From a virus, in IMG/VR virus record IMGVR_UViG_3300020613_000006, positions 1-46,298 of that record: a stretch of DNA of 46,298 nucleotides; one strand, written 5' to 3'. Shown here piece by piece: positions 7,365 through 15,229 of the stretch. A program made the translations under genes and the position numbers. The notes under the pieces are model-generated. The model did no database searches. It was not told the origin of the DNA and saw only the letters and a list, made by a program, of their open reading frames with translations. Positions within the stretch are counted from its first letter, which is position 1. Every line of letters starts with the position of its first letter.

Positions 7365-7958
7365 ATGGGTTGCGATATTCATATGATGGTTGAAATTAAA
7401 CGTTCAATAAATAACGAAACGAAATGGGTCAATTATGACCATTTTCGTAAAAATCCTTATTTTGGGGTTTATGAAGATGAAGAAGAATTACAAAGAATCG
7501 ATTTGAATCGTGACAGAAGTTATGTCGCTTTTTCCCAACTTTGCGGTGTCCGTTCTTACACTGATAGTTCACCACGCATTTCCGAACCACGTGGAATACC
7601 GGAAGATTGCTGTCAATATATTAAGGATGAAGTTGAAAGTTGGGGTTGTGATGGTCATTCGCATTCTTTTGCTACATTGTCAGAAATTAGAAAATTCCGT
7701 GAGTCTCTCAAGCCGACTCAACTAAAAGGGATGGTTAGCCCAGAACAAGCTAAAAAACTGGATGAAGAAGGGGAGAAACCTCAGTCATGGTGTGGATGGA
7801 CAAGTAATGATTCATGGGTTCATCGTGAGTGGGAAGATTTAATTGATGCATTGAAACCCATTGAAGAAGCGCTCGAAAATAGAGCGCTGGAACACTGGTG
7901 GCATAAAGACCACGTAGAACCGGATAATATTCGTATCGTGTTCTTCTTCGACAACTGA
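7365..7958 (+). CDS. Conserved phage protein, MGCDIH N-terminus
   Basis: This 197-residue protein starts MGCDIHMMVEIK, with SD AGAGGA before the ATG at 7365; the upstream in-frame codons overlap the promoter and were rejected. It contains conserved-looking segments FSQLCGVRSYT, PRGIPEDCCQYI and WGCDGHSHSF. The His/Cys/Asp pattern near the N-terminus and at WGCDGHSHS suggests metal binding, but no function is known to me. It has its own operator-promoter and terminator, like a moron cassette. Confidence 0.75.
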   Translation: MGCDIHMMVEIKRSINNETKWVNYDHFRKNPYFGVYEDEEELQRIDLNRDRSYVAFSQLCGVRSYTDSSPRISEPRGIPEDCCQYIKDEVESWGCDGHSHSFATLSEIRKFRESLKPTQLKGMVSPEQAKKLDEEGEKPQSWCGWTSNDSWVHREWEDLIDALKPIEEALENRALEHWWHKDHVEPDNIRIVFFFDN

Positions 7959-7963
7959 CAAAC

Positions 7964-7984
7964 AAAAGCCCCTTGCGGGGCTTA
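7964..7984. terminator. Bidirectional terminator between convergent genes
   Basis: GCCCC (7968-7972) and GGGGC (7977-7981) pair around TTGC. The minus-strand reading has the better T tract (TTTTG). It separates the plus-strand island from the converging DUF4054 head-tail gene. Confidence 0.65.
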
Positions 7985-8401
7985 AACAGCTAATGCACCC
8001 ATTCCCACGCGCTTACGAAGACGATAATATTGTTGTCCGTAAACTGACCAGGTTAACCAGTCATTGCTGACCTCTAACATCGCGGGAACACGATACGCAA
8101 TTGACTCATCACCGACAGTCTTGCTCGCCACGTTCAGACGCGCTTCCTGATTGACATCACTGTCCACACCATTAGGGTAGTAAACACTGAGCCAGTGTGC
8201 AGCATAATAGAATAAACCACGCTGCTTTAAATTGTGACATTCAGCCTGATAAATACCCCAGCGTGAGGAACCCGTCTCAGAATCAGCTTCACACAGTGCG
8301 TACTGGATGAGGCTGTCAGGGAACTTTGTCGTGTCGGCAAAAGCCTGCATCCCGAGCGGCCAGATACGAAAATCTGTAATCACATCGATGTCAATAATCA
8401 T
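7982..8401 (-). CDS. Head-tail adaptor protein (DUF4054)
   Basis: This 139-residue protein matches the DUF4054 pattern: an N-terminal [16 protein letters not shown], a central [11 protein letters not shown] and a C-terminal [11 protein letters not shown]. Such proteins attach to the portal as an adaptor. SD GGAGG lies 6 nt before the ATG at 8401. It is separated from the other connector genes (6.1-4.7 kb) by the plus-strand island at 6.4-8.0 kb. Confidence 0.75.
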   Translation of the reverse strand: MIIDIDVITDFRIWPLGMQAFADTTKFPDSLIQYALCEADSETGSSRWGIYQAECHNLKQRGLFYYAAHWLSVYYPNGVDSDVNQEARLNVASKTVGDESIAYRVPAMLEVSNDWLTWSVYGQQYYRLRKRVGMGALAV

Positions 8402-8416
8402 ATCCGGCCTCCGGTA

Positions 8417-8725
8417 TTATTTTTCGTTTTTGGCGCGTGCTGCGTCAATTTCCTGTTGCAGACGGTCAGCCTTCCAGCGTTTGTCCACCTTCACACCGAG
8501 TTCTTCGGCTTCGGCACGCAGGTCTTCTTCATCGGACTCATCTTCACCAACGTCAGTCAGAACAATGTGACCATCCTTCGCCAGCGCCTGAGCGAACGCA
8601 GAATGAGCAAGACGATTAGGAATTTCAATCTCTTCGGCGGTCGGCACGATGTCATACGCTTTACCATCCGTGTCGTTCAGGGTAATCAGTCGCGCCGTCT
8701 GTGGTCCTGCTTTAACTTTAGCCAT
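8417..8725 (-). CDS. Hypothetical head-region protein with HeH/LEM-like C-terminus
   Basis: This 102-residue protein starts at the ATG at 8725 (MAKVKAGPQTARL), with SD GAGG 8 nt upstream. An acidic linker (GEDESDEEDL) leads to a helix-extended-helix-like C-terminus, EELGVKVDKRWKADRLQQEIDAA, as in HeH/LEM domains of phage head accessory proteins. It precedes the DUF4054 gene. A head-completion role is an inference from position. Confidence 0.5.
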   Translation of the reverse strand: MAKVKAGPQTARLITLNDTDGKAYDIVPTAEEIEIPNRLAHSAFAQALAKDGHIVLTDVGEDESDEEDLRAEAEELGVKVDKRWKADRLQQEIDAARAKNEK

Positions 8726-8755
8726 TTTCACAACCTCGATTTATCCCGAAAAAGG

Positions 8756-8811
8756 TCTGTGCGGCAACACGCCGGGTTACGTGCTTTCGGTTGCGACCCT
8801 AGCCGCACAGA
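8756..8811 (-). promoter_or_regulatory. Long stem-loop between endonuclease and head gene
   Basis: TCTGTGCGGC (8756-8765) pairs perfectly with GCCGCACAGA (8802-8811), and an inner GGGT/ACCC pairing is possible (8774-8777/8796-8799). On the minus strand it is followed by CCTTTTT. It could be a terminator for the homing endonuclease cassette or an RNA processing site. Confidence 0.55.
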
Positions 8812-8824
8812 TTGAGACAGTATA

Positions 8825-10444
8825 TCAGCCAAATATGAGTTTGTCCTGCCCGGCGTCGTATATCCTGCACACGCCTTCGCGCTCGTACCACTCGTTTTGT
8901 GTCAGACCGTCCGGTGCGTTGTTCCACTTCTGTCGTGATTCAGTTGTTTCACCTGTTACGATTCTGAATCCCACCGTTGCGGAGTCATATTTAAAGCCAG
9001 CGTGACCATAGCTTTTACCAGTGAACAAATCGCGGTCAACGTATGAGTAAGCGCGGGTAATGTTATTCACTTTGACAATGTGTTTCCACAGTTTACTAAG
9101 ACCGCCAACGACGTTACAGGATGTTGCGTATCGGACCAGCTCCCACTCATCCTTTTTACGCCAGTGCGTCGCGCTCATTACCGCCACAGTTTCGCCATTA
9201 TGGACGAGTGACCAGTATTGTGACGCTGCTCTGTTACCCTGAACGTGGTTAGCGTCGAAGAAGGTTGCAGCGGTGTCTTTGTCGGCGGCAACAATAGTGC
9301 ACTTACGAGCGTAGACGCGACGTGTGTTCACACCGAGAGCATTGTTAATAATTGCTTCAATCTGCGGGCGACGCTCGTTCCACAGGTCTTCACGAATGCT
9401 GATAAGTCTGTAACCAGCCTGTTCCGTCATTTCACGCTTGTTAATGTGATACGTTTCGTCGCGGTATTTCTCACTGTGCCAGTATATACCGTTGAACTCT
9501 ACTGCCAGTTTCAGCGACGGGACAACTACATCAAGCTCGAAAGGCGCTATCACATTGCGGTCGGACTGGATGGCGTCGGGGTGAACACTTTTGATGTAAT
9601 CGAAAATAGCTTGTTCGCCTTTTGATGACCCCCACCCGCTGCATTTAGCACAACCGAAACCAGCCAGGTGACTGTAAGGGCGTTGTTCGAAATCACCATG
9701 TTCCTGACATGTAACGGTTAAAGGTGTCTGACTATCAATGTATATCGATTTAGAATAATCATATTTGCCCGAATGTTTCAGGTTCGCCAGTTCAATGAAT
9801 TTTTCAAGTGAATATCTCAGTGATTCTGGTCGTGTTCTGTTTGCGCATTTTGGGCAACCCTGCATTAAATTGACGTGATTCGCAGCAACCTGTTCGAAGT
9901 CACCGTGTTCAGGACATGTAATGACCAGTTTATGTCGCGCATTAACGTAATCAGTTTTCGAATAGTCATATTTACCACCGTGTACACTGTTTGCTTCCGT
10001 GATGAATTTCGACAACCCTTTGTTTTGCGTTTGAGAACGTCTGATAATTCCACAAGTGGGGCACCCTTGTTTCAGGTTGTAGTGCATATCAGGACTTTGT
10101 TCGAAATCACCATGCTCCCGACATGTGATGATGAGTCTGGTACGGGAATTGACGTAAACAGACTTTGAATAATCGTATTTATCACCGTGTACAGTTCGGG
10201 CATTTTTTATGAAATCGCACACTGTGAAACGACGTTTATCGGCTTTTGTTATTTTGCCGCACGCCGGGCAACCGCGACCGATAAGGTGACTACCCGCAGT
10301 TTGTTCGAAACACCCATGAATGGGGCAGACCACACTAAGCTTACTGTGACGTCCTGTATACACAGTGTGAGAATAATCATATTTATCACCATGTACCTGC
10401 CTGGCACATTTGATGAAGTCAGTTGTTGTTAATCTGGTACTCAT
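8825..10444 (-). CDS. Homing endonuclease: DUF723 repeats plus Vsr-like nuclease
   Basis: This 539-residue protein has four N-terminal zinc-ribbon repeats of about 55 residues (HGDKYDYS, then CxxHGxFEQ, then GCPxC), typical of DUF723. They are followed by a PD-(D/E)XK/Vsr-like nuclease core with FELDVVVPSLKLAVEFNGIY and WHSEKY. The last 150 residues look like the GNAT-like tail of Hef-type phage endonucleases. It likely cuts DNA at a homing site. The start at 10444 (MSTRLTTTDF) has SD GAGGAG; upstream in-frame ATGs overlap the gene's own promoter. It is inserted between the major capsid gene and its terminator on one side and a head gene on the other. Confidence 0.85.
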   Translation of the reverse strand: MSTRLTTTDFIKCARQVHGDKYDYSHTVYTGRHSKLSVVCPIHGCFEQTAGSHLIGRGCPACGKITKADKRRFTVCDFIKNARTVHGDKYDYSKSVYVNSRTRLIITCREHGDFEQSPDMHYNLKQGCPTCGIIRRSQTQNKGLSKFITEANSVHGGKYDYSKTDYVNARHKLVITCPEHGDFEQVAANHVNLMQGCPKCANRTRPESLRYSLEKFIELANLKHSGKYDYSKSIYIDSQTPLTVTCQEHGDFEQRPYSHLAGFGCAKCSGWGSSKGEQAIFDYIKSVHPDAIQSDRNVIAPFELDVVVPSLKLAVEFNGIYWHSEKYRDETYHINKREMTEQAGYRLISIREDLWNERRPQIEAIINNALGVNTRRVYARKCTIVAADKDTAATFFDANHVQGNRAASQYWSLVHNGETVAVMSATHWRKKDEWELVRYATSCNVVGGLSKLWKHIVKVNNITRAYSYVDRDLFTGKSYGHAGFKYDSATVGFRIVTGETTESRQKWNNAPDGLTQNEWYEREGVCRIYDAGQDKLIFG

Positions 10445-10481
10445 TCTTGTCATCTCCTCGACCCGTTGAAACACTGAAAAC

Positions 10482-10510
10482 AGTTTAACGGACGTGTCTG
10501 TACCAGTCAA
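10482..10510 (-). promoter_or_regulatory. Promoter of the homing endonuclease gene
   Basis: On the minus strand TTGACT (10510-10505) and TAAACT (10487-10482) are separated by 17 bp. It lies directly after the capsid terminator and upstream of the endonuclease start. It lacks the 16-bp palindrome seen at other promoters, so its control is probably different. Confidence 0.65.
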
Positions 10511-10516
10511 GATGAT

Positions 10517-10540
10517 AAAAAACCCCTCCGAAGAGGGGTT
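10517..10540 (-). terminator. Terminator after the major capsid gene
   Basis: CCCCTC (10523-10528) and GAGGGG (10533-10538) pair around a CGAA loop (TTCG on the RNA strand), followed on the minus strand by six T residues. It is a strong intrinsic terminator just after the capsid stop codon. Confidence 0.9.
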
Positions 10541-10546
10541 GTAAAC

Positions 10547-11536
10547 TTACGGTGCGATTACATCACGGTAAGCGGCAGACAGAGGGTAACGGAACTCAAC
10601 GCCTGAAATCTTAAATTCACAAGGAATATCAAGACGTAAAGCGGTTGGTTGCGGCGGGAGTGAGCGCCACGGAATAGGCATGCGCATCGTGAGATTATCT
10701 TCGTTACGCTCATACGCCATCATGCGAGGCGCACCACCCACACCAGCATCGTTCAACCACAGAACAGCACGGATGGTCAGCGGTTGACCGGTTACACCTG
10801 TTGAGTTGTTATTCTGACGGAAGAACTCAAGCACTGTAGTATCAGTACCAGTGTCCATTCTCTTACTGGAAATGATGCTCCAGATAGTAGTCGGCAGCAG
10901 CAGTGTGTTAGCAACGTGACGAGTGTTCGACTGATTCCACACTTTGATTAACAGGCTGTTCAGCGCAGCAACCATTTCAGCGCCGGTCGCGGTGTTCCAG
11001 TTGATGGTGGAGTTGTCCAGCGGCACGTTACTGTTATTAAACAATCCCTGCATATTACGGTCAGCATCGCCGAAGAACGCAATCTGTTGCTGGAACTGGC
11101 GAGCGCCACGGTATGCGATACGCGCTTTGGTTGCGTCCAGCGGGATGCGCATTGCAGCAGCTTTACGCAGCTCTTCAATGGAATAGCCGTAGCTGTTACC
11201 CGCATAACCTACAGGGATATAGGAAATGTTCGCGTCAATGTCAGACTGTGGCAGGTCACGACCGTTTGCAGCGATAAATTTCGCCATTGTGACCGCGTTG
11301 AAAGACATATACGCAACGTTATCCACCCACTCAGGGTCGGATGTGTTCACCGGGACCAGCTCATCAAAGATGATATCCGGGTACAGGGTTTCATACACTT
11401 TCGCTTCGAGGTTGGTCAGCTGGCTGATATAAAATGCAATACCCGCAGCATCGAATGATTTTGCGTATTGTAAATCCGCATCATAGCTGTACTTAAACCC
11501 GGTCTGGCTGTCAGTAGCCGTAACTAATTTCATCAT
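10547..11536 (-). CDS. Major capsid protein (DUF2184)
   Basis: This 329-residue protein fits the DUF2184 family of HK97-fold capsid proteins. Visible segments include LTNLEAKVYETLYPDIIFDE near the N-terminus, the RIAYRGARQFQQQIAFFGD region and the C-terminal PCEFKISGVEFRYPLSAAYRD. It forms the icosahedral shell. The ATG overlaps the stop of the decoration protein gene (TAATG), with a GGGGG SD. It is followed by a strong terminator, as expected for the most abundant late product. Confidence 0.9.
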   Translation of the reverse strand: MMKLVTATDSQTGFKYSYDADLQYAKSFDAAGIAFYISQLTNLEAKVYETLYPDIIFDELVPVNTSDPEWVDNVAYMSFNAVTMAKFIAANGRDLPQSDIDANISYIPVGYAGNSYGYSIEELRKAAAMRIPLDATKARIAYRGARQFQQQIAFFGDADRNMQGLFNNSNVPLDNSTINWNTATGAEMVAALNSLLIKVWNQSNTRHVANTLLLPTTIWSIISSKRMDTGTDTTVLEFFRQNNNSTGVTGQPLTIRAVLWLNDAGVGGAPRMMAYERNEDNLTMRMPIPWRSLPPQPTALRLDIPCEFKISGVEFRYPLSAAYRDVIAP

Positions 11537-12012
11537 TAACCCCCGATAACCAGTGAAACTTTCGCACGCGCGCCAGCCGCAGCAGTGGACACGAACTTAG
11601 CGTTTGGAATAAGAATGTTGCCGGTGCCCGCAACGTTGGTGAAACGACCATCAGCTTTCAACACGTATACCGGGTCATCTTTGGCGACTGCAACAGCCGG
11701 GGACACCCAGATAACACCCATCGTCATCACGGTGTTATCATACTTAGGAATTGCACCGATACCGCCAGCGATTTCAGTGGTGGTGTATGCGCGGGTCAGT
11801 TCACGGAAGGTCACACCGATAAACTGTGCAGCGGTTGAACCGGCAGCTGGTAGTTTCATCCCGTCGTCACCATCTGTGAACACAGCGCGACCAAACGGAA
11901 TGACCGCAGTACCTTTGTTCAGTTTCGACACGGTATTGTAGGCTTCCATGTCGGCTTTCATGCCGTCAAGAGCCGAATCCATGTACTTCGCGTAAGTAGT
12001 TTGTACAGGCAT
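11536..12012 (-). CDS. Structural cement (head decoration) protein, gp24-like
   Basis: This 158-residue protein (MPVQTTYAKYMDSALDGMKADM) resembles gp24-type structural cement proteins that stabilise capsids. The conserved-looking part is FIGVTFRELTRAYTT, then a beta-rich region VIWVSPAVAVAKDDPVYV. SD GGAG lies 9 nt upstream. It sits between protease/scaffold and capsid genes, the usual place for such a protein. Confidence 0.8.
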   Translation of the reverse strand: MPVQTTYAKYMDSALDGMKADMEAYNTVSKLNKGTAVIPFGRAVFTDGDDGMKLPAAGSTAAQFIGVTFRELTRAYTTTEIAGGIGAIPKYDNTVMTMGVIWVSPAVAVAKDDPVYVLKADGRFTNVAGTGNILIPNAKFVSTAAAGARAKVSLVIGG

Positions 12013-12013
12013 C

Positions 12014-12580
12014 TTATTTCGCTCCTTTCCAGCGTGCTGAGATGTTGTTTTTGTGCGTGGTCATGGCGTCCCCTACAACCTGAGTAACCTGCGAGGCGTC
12101 TTCTGACAATTGTGCATACTGGTCACCCATTTTACGCTTCTTACCGTTACCGCCAGCATCTTCGGACTCTTCTTCCTCGTCTTCTTTCTCAGAAGCCTGG
12201 TCGAATGCTGCTTCAACGTATGCCGCAGATTTGGAAGCCCAGTCAATGGTCGGACGTTTAGCAGTCAGCGCGGAACGCATGATTTCAACGTGGTCCATGC
12301 TGTCACAGGTGAATGCGTCACCGGCAACTTTACGGGCGAGGGTGGTCACACGGGCGAGTTGTTCAACACGTGCTTTAATTGCTTCATCGCTGCATTTCTG
12401 TTGCAGCTCCTTAACCTGCTCCTGCGCCGAGTCGTACAGAGCCTGTGCAGTGTCACGGGCCGCTTCCGCATCTTTGACACGCTTTTCAGAACGGTCAAAA
12501 GCATCAGCTACCAGTTGAGCATTAGCAGCGTCAGCGACATCAATGACGCGTCCACTGTCGAGCGTGATATTAACGGGCAT
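12014..12580 (-). CDS. Probable nested scaffold protein from internal start
   Basis: Within the protease-scaffold gene, an in-frame ATG at 12580 (MPVNITLDSGRVIDVAD) is preceded by GGAGG with a 4-nt gap. This would give a 188-residue scaffold made only of the coiled-coil part, without the protease. Nested protease/scaffold genes are well known (lambda C/Nu3). The SD is much better than that of the full-length start, so the short form may be the more abundant product. Confidence 0.55.
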   Translation of the reverse strand: MPVNITLDSGRVIDVADAANAQLVADAFDRSEKRVKDAEAARDTAQALYDSAQEQVKELQQKCSDEAIKARVEQLARVTTLARKVAGDAFTCDSMDHVEIMRSALTAKRPTIDWASKSAAYVEAAFDQASEKEDEEEESEDAGGNGKKRKMGDQYAQLSEDASQVTQVVGDAMTTHKNNISARWKGAK

Positions 12581-13144
12581 ATTGCCTCCGGTTTTTTCAT
12601 CAAAGATACGCGCCATCATTCCCGCACGAGCACGGTCAACAATTGCAACGTGGTTAATTTTGATACTGGTCTGACGGAAATCGTATGATTCACCATCCGG
12701 AGTTGTACCCGGTGTGTCGTCATAAATTGCCGTATAACCCGCTGAGAGTTCACACTTGCCGGACTCAACAGCTTTGATGGCGTCTTTATGTTTGATGACC
12801 ATATCGACAACCACAAAATCATTTTCCTGACGACCCACACTTGTGACCACGCCAACACTGGTATTACGGTAAGTGTCGGCATTAACAAGTGAGGAAGGGT
12901 GGTCATTGGTTACATCTGCGCCGAGATAGGTAGCAAGTGATTCATCTTTGAACACTTCATCAGCGGGACGATAAACTTTTACGATGCTGTTCGGGTCACG
13001 GTCTTTAAGACCCAATTCACACGCCAGATAGTCCTGAATACCGGTACGCGCTGCTTTACCCGGTACACGCAGGAAACCCTCATCCGTGTATACACGTTGA
13101 GAGTCAAGCTGGTAACTGCGGCGGTCATTAATCGTAATTTGCAT
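12014..13144 (-). CDS. Capsid maturation protease fused to scaffold (DUF2213)
   Basis: This 376-residue protein has an N-terminal DUF2213 serine protease domain. TNDHPSSLV (near residue 80) and CELSAGYTA (near 130) probably hold the catalytic His and Ser, and INHVAIVDRARAG follows. Residues after about 190 form a charged coiled-coil scaffold ending in a basic tail. It processes the prohead. The ATG at 13144 lies just after a plus-strand operator; in-frame starts at 13171 and 13192 have no better SD and would place the operator in coding sequence. An internal in-frame start at 12580 has a strong SD. Confidence 0.8.
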   Translation of the reverse strand: MQITINDRRSYQLDSQRVYTDEGFLRVPGKAARTGIQDYLACELGLKDRDPNSIVKVYRPADEVFKDESLATYLGADVTNDHPSSLVNADTYRNTSVGVVTSVGRQENDFVVVDMVIKHKDAIKAVESGKCELSAGYTAIYDDTPGTTPDGESYDFRQTSIKINHVAIVDRARAGMMARIFDEKTGGNMPVNITLDSGRVIDVADAANAQLVADAFDRSEKRVKDAEAARDTAQALYDSAQEQVKELQQKCSDEAIKARVEQLARVTTLARKVAGDAFTCDSMDHVEIMRSALTAKRPTIDWASKSAAYVEAAFDQASEKEDEEEESEDAGGNGKKRKMGDQYAQLSEDASQVTQVVGDAMTTHKNNISARWKGAK

Positions 13145-13145
13145 C

Positions 13146-13174
13146 TTGACGAACCCGTCAGAGTGTGCCATATT
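13146..13174 (+). promoter_or_regulatory. Operator-promoter 4
   Basis: The variant palindrome TTGACGAACCCGTCAG is at 13146-13161, with a 17-bp spacer and CATATT at 13169-13174. It starts the plus-strand island beginning with the DUF3310 gene and abuts the minus-strand protease start. Confidence 0.65.
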
Positions 13175-13221
13175 GGTAATCGTTAATAGCATAATACATA
13201 TCTTTTAAAGGAGATACAACA

Positions 13222-13707
13222 ATGGCTGCGTGGAAGTACATTAAAGGTAGTGAGAAGGACTTTTTGGGTGCACCGGAGTGGGCGACATGCAAATGTTACT
13301 GTTCTCACAGTAAGGCGGAAGTTAATGATGATTTAGCTTGGTGTGAAGGACTCTTTAAAGGCGCTAAATGGTGCGATGTGACAGGTAGGGAATTGAATGG
13401 AAATATGTCATACCCGGACCAATGGCACCCTATCGCCCAACGTGAGCGCGTCACCAGTATCAATGATGACCGTCTGGCGCAATGCATTGACAACGTGAAC
13501 CATCCGAAACACTACACACAGGGCGGTATCGAGTGTATCGACGCTATCAAAGCGGCCACGGTGGGTAAGTCCGGTATCGAAGCTGTATGCGTGGCAAATG
13601 TTGTCAAATACCTGTGGCGTTATGAAGAGAAGAACGGCGTTGAGGATGTGAAAAAGGCACGCTGGTATCTGGAGCGTCTGATTAGTGAACTGGAGCGTGG
13701 TGAATGA
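13222..13707 (+). CDS. DUF3310 protein (SaV-like)
   Basis: This 161-residue protein has a Cys-rich N-terminus (CKCYCSHSK near residue 23) and a C-terminal DUF3310 domain: VNHPKHYTQGGIECIDAI, then VKYLWRYEEKNGVEDVKKAR. DUF3310 proteins are called nucleotide kinase-like in some phages, but the biochemical role is unsettled. SD AAGGAG lies before the ATG. It is the first gene of the 13.2-16.0 kb early island, in which most genes overlap by 1-4 nt. Confidence 0.85.
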   Translation: MAAWKYIKGSEKDFLGAPEWATCKCYCSHSKAEVNDDLAWCEGLFKGAKWCDVTGRELNGNMSYPDQWHPIAQRERVTSINDDRLAQCIDNVNHPKHYTQGGIECIDAIKAATVGKSGIEAVCVANVVKYLWRYEEKNGVEDVKKARWYLERLISELERGE

Positions 13708-13886
13708 CGCTCCACAACACGTTAGTCACGCTCAACATGCTGCGCTCCAAAGGCGTGGCGGTTGTTAAAACACCCGGCGGCATTGTTGCGTATGGTCTGT
13801 CACGTTTAAGTGAAGCAGAGTGCAACATGTTTAACCGACTGACACAAAATGAACTGTCTGAAGCACTGAGGATACAAAAAGCATGA
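13704..13886 (+). CDS. Hypothetical protein, 60 aa
   Basis: This short protein (MTLHNTLVTLNMLRSKGVAV) contains TPGGIVAYGLSRLSEAE. The ATG overlaps the DUF3310 stop (ATGA), and its own stop overlaps the next start. No family is recognised. The coupled overlaps on both sides support it being a real gene. Confidence 0.6.
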   Translation: MTLHNTLVTLNMLRSKGVAVVKTPGGIVAYGLSRLSEAECNMFNRLTQNELSEALRIQKA

Positions 13887-14080
13887 CCACTCTCATACCA
13901 CGCTATCCAACCGGGACACTGGTACGCCTGTTCCCCGATGGTGTCGTTACCGGAACAGTTGAGAATGTGGTGGCGAATGAGCCGCCGCAGTACTGGGTCA
14001 AATGGGACGATGGTAATTACAGCTGTCACGCGCAGCGCGATTTGAAACGAGTGGGGCAATTGTATGCAAAACTGGATTAA
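13883..14080 (+). CDS. Hypothetical protein, SH3-like, 65 aa
   Basis: The sequence PTGTLVRLFPDGVVTGTVENVV followed by YWVKWDDGNYS has the alternating pattern of small SH3/Tudor-like barrels that bind nucleic acid or protein. It starts in an ATGA overlap with the gene before it. The function is unknown, and the fold suggestion rests on pattern only. Confidence 0.55.
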   Translation: MTTLIPRYPTGTLVRLFPDGVVTGTVENVVANEPPQYWVKWDDGNYSCHAQRDLKRVGQLYAKLD

Positions 14081-14264
14081 ATGTAGTGAGCGGATGCCGG
14101 AAGAGATAGGACGCTACTGGTGTTACGTTGAGGAACAGAATGATTTAGGGAAATCCCACTATCAGTGGAACTGTTCATGGAATGGTGGCAGGTGGTGGGT
14201 TGAAAGTGAAAATGGTGGGCGAGTCACCCACTGGCAACCACTACCGGAGCCACCCAATGAATAA
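14064..14264 (+). CDS. DUF551 protein
   Basis: This 66-residue protein begins NWIKCSERMPEEIGRYWCYV and ends GRVTHWQPLPEPP, the signature of DUF551, a small family common in enterobacterial phages and prophages with no known function. It overlaps the previous gene by 17 nt. The end motif places this firmly in the family and supports an enterobacterial host. Confidence 0.9.
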   Translation: MQNWIKCSERMPEEIGRYWCYVEEQNDLGKSHYQWNCSWNGGRWWVESENGGRVTHWQPLPEPPNE

Positions 14265-14367
14265 GAAACGTTGGACTGACTACTTCATCGTGCGACTACT
14301 CATCGCATGGTCCGCAGGTGTTGCGATTTACACAATTTACACGGTGATTAGCCTATGGACACATTAA
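14257..14367 (+). CDS. Small membrane protein, 36 aa
   Basis: MNKKRWTDYFIVRLLIAWSA is followed by a hydrophobic stretch (GVAIYTIYTVISLW), predicting one transmembrane helix with a basic N-terminus. The ATG overlaps the DUF551 gene. A further 18-codon hydrophobic frame (14355-14411) overlaps its end and finishes inside operator 5. Function is unknown. Confidence 0.45.
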   Translation: MNKKRWTDYFIVRLLIAWSAGVAIYTIYTVISLWTH

Positions 14368-14407
14368 TGTTAATTATCGATTGTGTGATTTGGGTCATAT
14401 ATTTATG

Positions 14408-14437
14408 TTGACGAGTCCGTCAAAGGTGGGGTAGACT
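14408..14437 (+). promoter_or_regulatory. Operator-promoter 5
   Basis: The perfect palindrome TTGACGAGTCCGTCAA is at 14408-14423, with TAGACT at 14432-14437 after an 18-bp spacer. It is a second promoter within the 13.2-16.0 kb island. Confidence 0.78.
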
Positions 14438-14472
14438 TACCCCATCGAGACAACATGGTGAGGGTTAGAGAG

Positions 14473-14688
14473 ATGAAACGTGGTCAATTAGTAAAGTGCA
14501 TTGAATGTCCAGGCGGTGAATTTACTGTTGGAAAAAGTTATGAAGTTTTAGCGGGTGAAGGCGATGACAACTTGAGTATACATGGTACCCGTGTCGGTAG
14601 TGCGGGTATGTGTCTGAGAAATGACAGAGGAGGTGTTTCATATTGCCTGCACCCATCTTGCGTATATGGTAAATGGGAAACTGTATGA
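14473..14688 (+). CDS. Hypothetical protein, 71 aa
   Basis: MKRGQLVKCIECPGGEFTVG starts at 14473, just after a GAGGG/GAGAG ribosome site. The upstream in-frame codons overlap the leader. The pattern GKSYEVLAGEGDD resembles small phage proteins with an SH3-like fold. Cys residues near both ends may bind metal. Function is unknown. Confidence 0.6.
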   Translation: MKRGQLVKCIECPGGEFTVGKSYEVLAGEGDDNLSIHGTRVGSAGMCLRNDRGGVSYCLHPSCVYGKWETV

Positions 14689-15038
14689 ACACACTACTTC
14701 CCGGCTACAACCGTCCCGCATCACACGTGCAGGTCGTTGACAGAGAACTGTTACAGGTGGCACAGCAATCCGCGCGTCGTCGCCGTAACTGGGACTGCGC
14801 GAACGGGCTTTTACGTATGGCTTATGGGTGTGAACAGAGAATGAAAACACAACGAATCAAAGCAGCACTGCTGCGCAACAATGACCAGATTATGGACGTT
14901 GATGGCCTGCTCACTGTGACAAATTTTAAAATGAACATGCTGGAGAGTGTGGTCACTTTCACAGCAACCAAGCCAGATGGTTCAGTGTCACAACGCTGGA
15001 TGGGCGTGGATACTTACGTTGAGAAGGTGGTGCTGTGA
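14685..15038 (+). CDS. Hypothetical protein, 117 aa
   Basis: MNTLLPGYNRPASHVQVVDR starts in an ATGA overlap with the preceding gene. The first half is Arg/Gln-rich (QQSARRRRNWDCANGLLRMA). The second half alternates hydrophobic and polar residues in a beta-like pattern, ending in TYVEKVVL. No family is recognised. Translational overlaps support expression. Confidence 0.55.
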   Translation: MNTLLPGYNRPASHVQVVDRELLQVAQQSARRRRNWDCANGLLRMAYGCEQRMKTQRIKAALLRNNDQIMDVDGLLTVTNFKMNMLESVVTFTATKPDGSVSQRWMGVDTYVEKVVL

Positions 15039-15229
15039 TGCCTAAATACATCTGGGGTATCGTACTGGTCGCTACGTGCGTGTGGATTATCATGACCACT
15101 ATCGCCACATGGCCGCTGCAACTGGAATACAAATGGACAGCGTGGACAATGGTTGCGTTTGGACCAGTCATTGTCGTCGTGGGTCTGCTGGAAGTGATTG
15201 AACGTATTTTCTTTAAGGGGAGAGGGTAA
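15038..15229 (+). CDS. Two-helix membrane protein, 63 aa
   Basis: MPKYIWGIVLVATCVWIIMT and WTMVAFGPVIVVVGLLEVIE give two predicted transmembrane helices with a short loop, ending in a basic tail FFKGRG. The ATG overlaps the preceding stop (TGATG). Function is unknown. It could act at the host membrane early in infection. Confidence 0.55.
   Translation: MPKYIWGIVLVATCVWIIMTTIATWPLQLEYKWTAWTMVAFGPVIVVVGLLEVIERIFFKGRG

Noticed and set aside
14355-14411. 18-codon hydrophobic frame after the 36-residue membrane protein
   Set aside because: Too short to judge; it ends in the operator and has no SD of its own. It is mentioned only with its neighbour.
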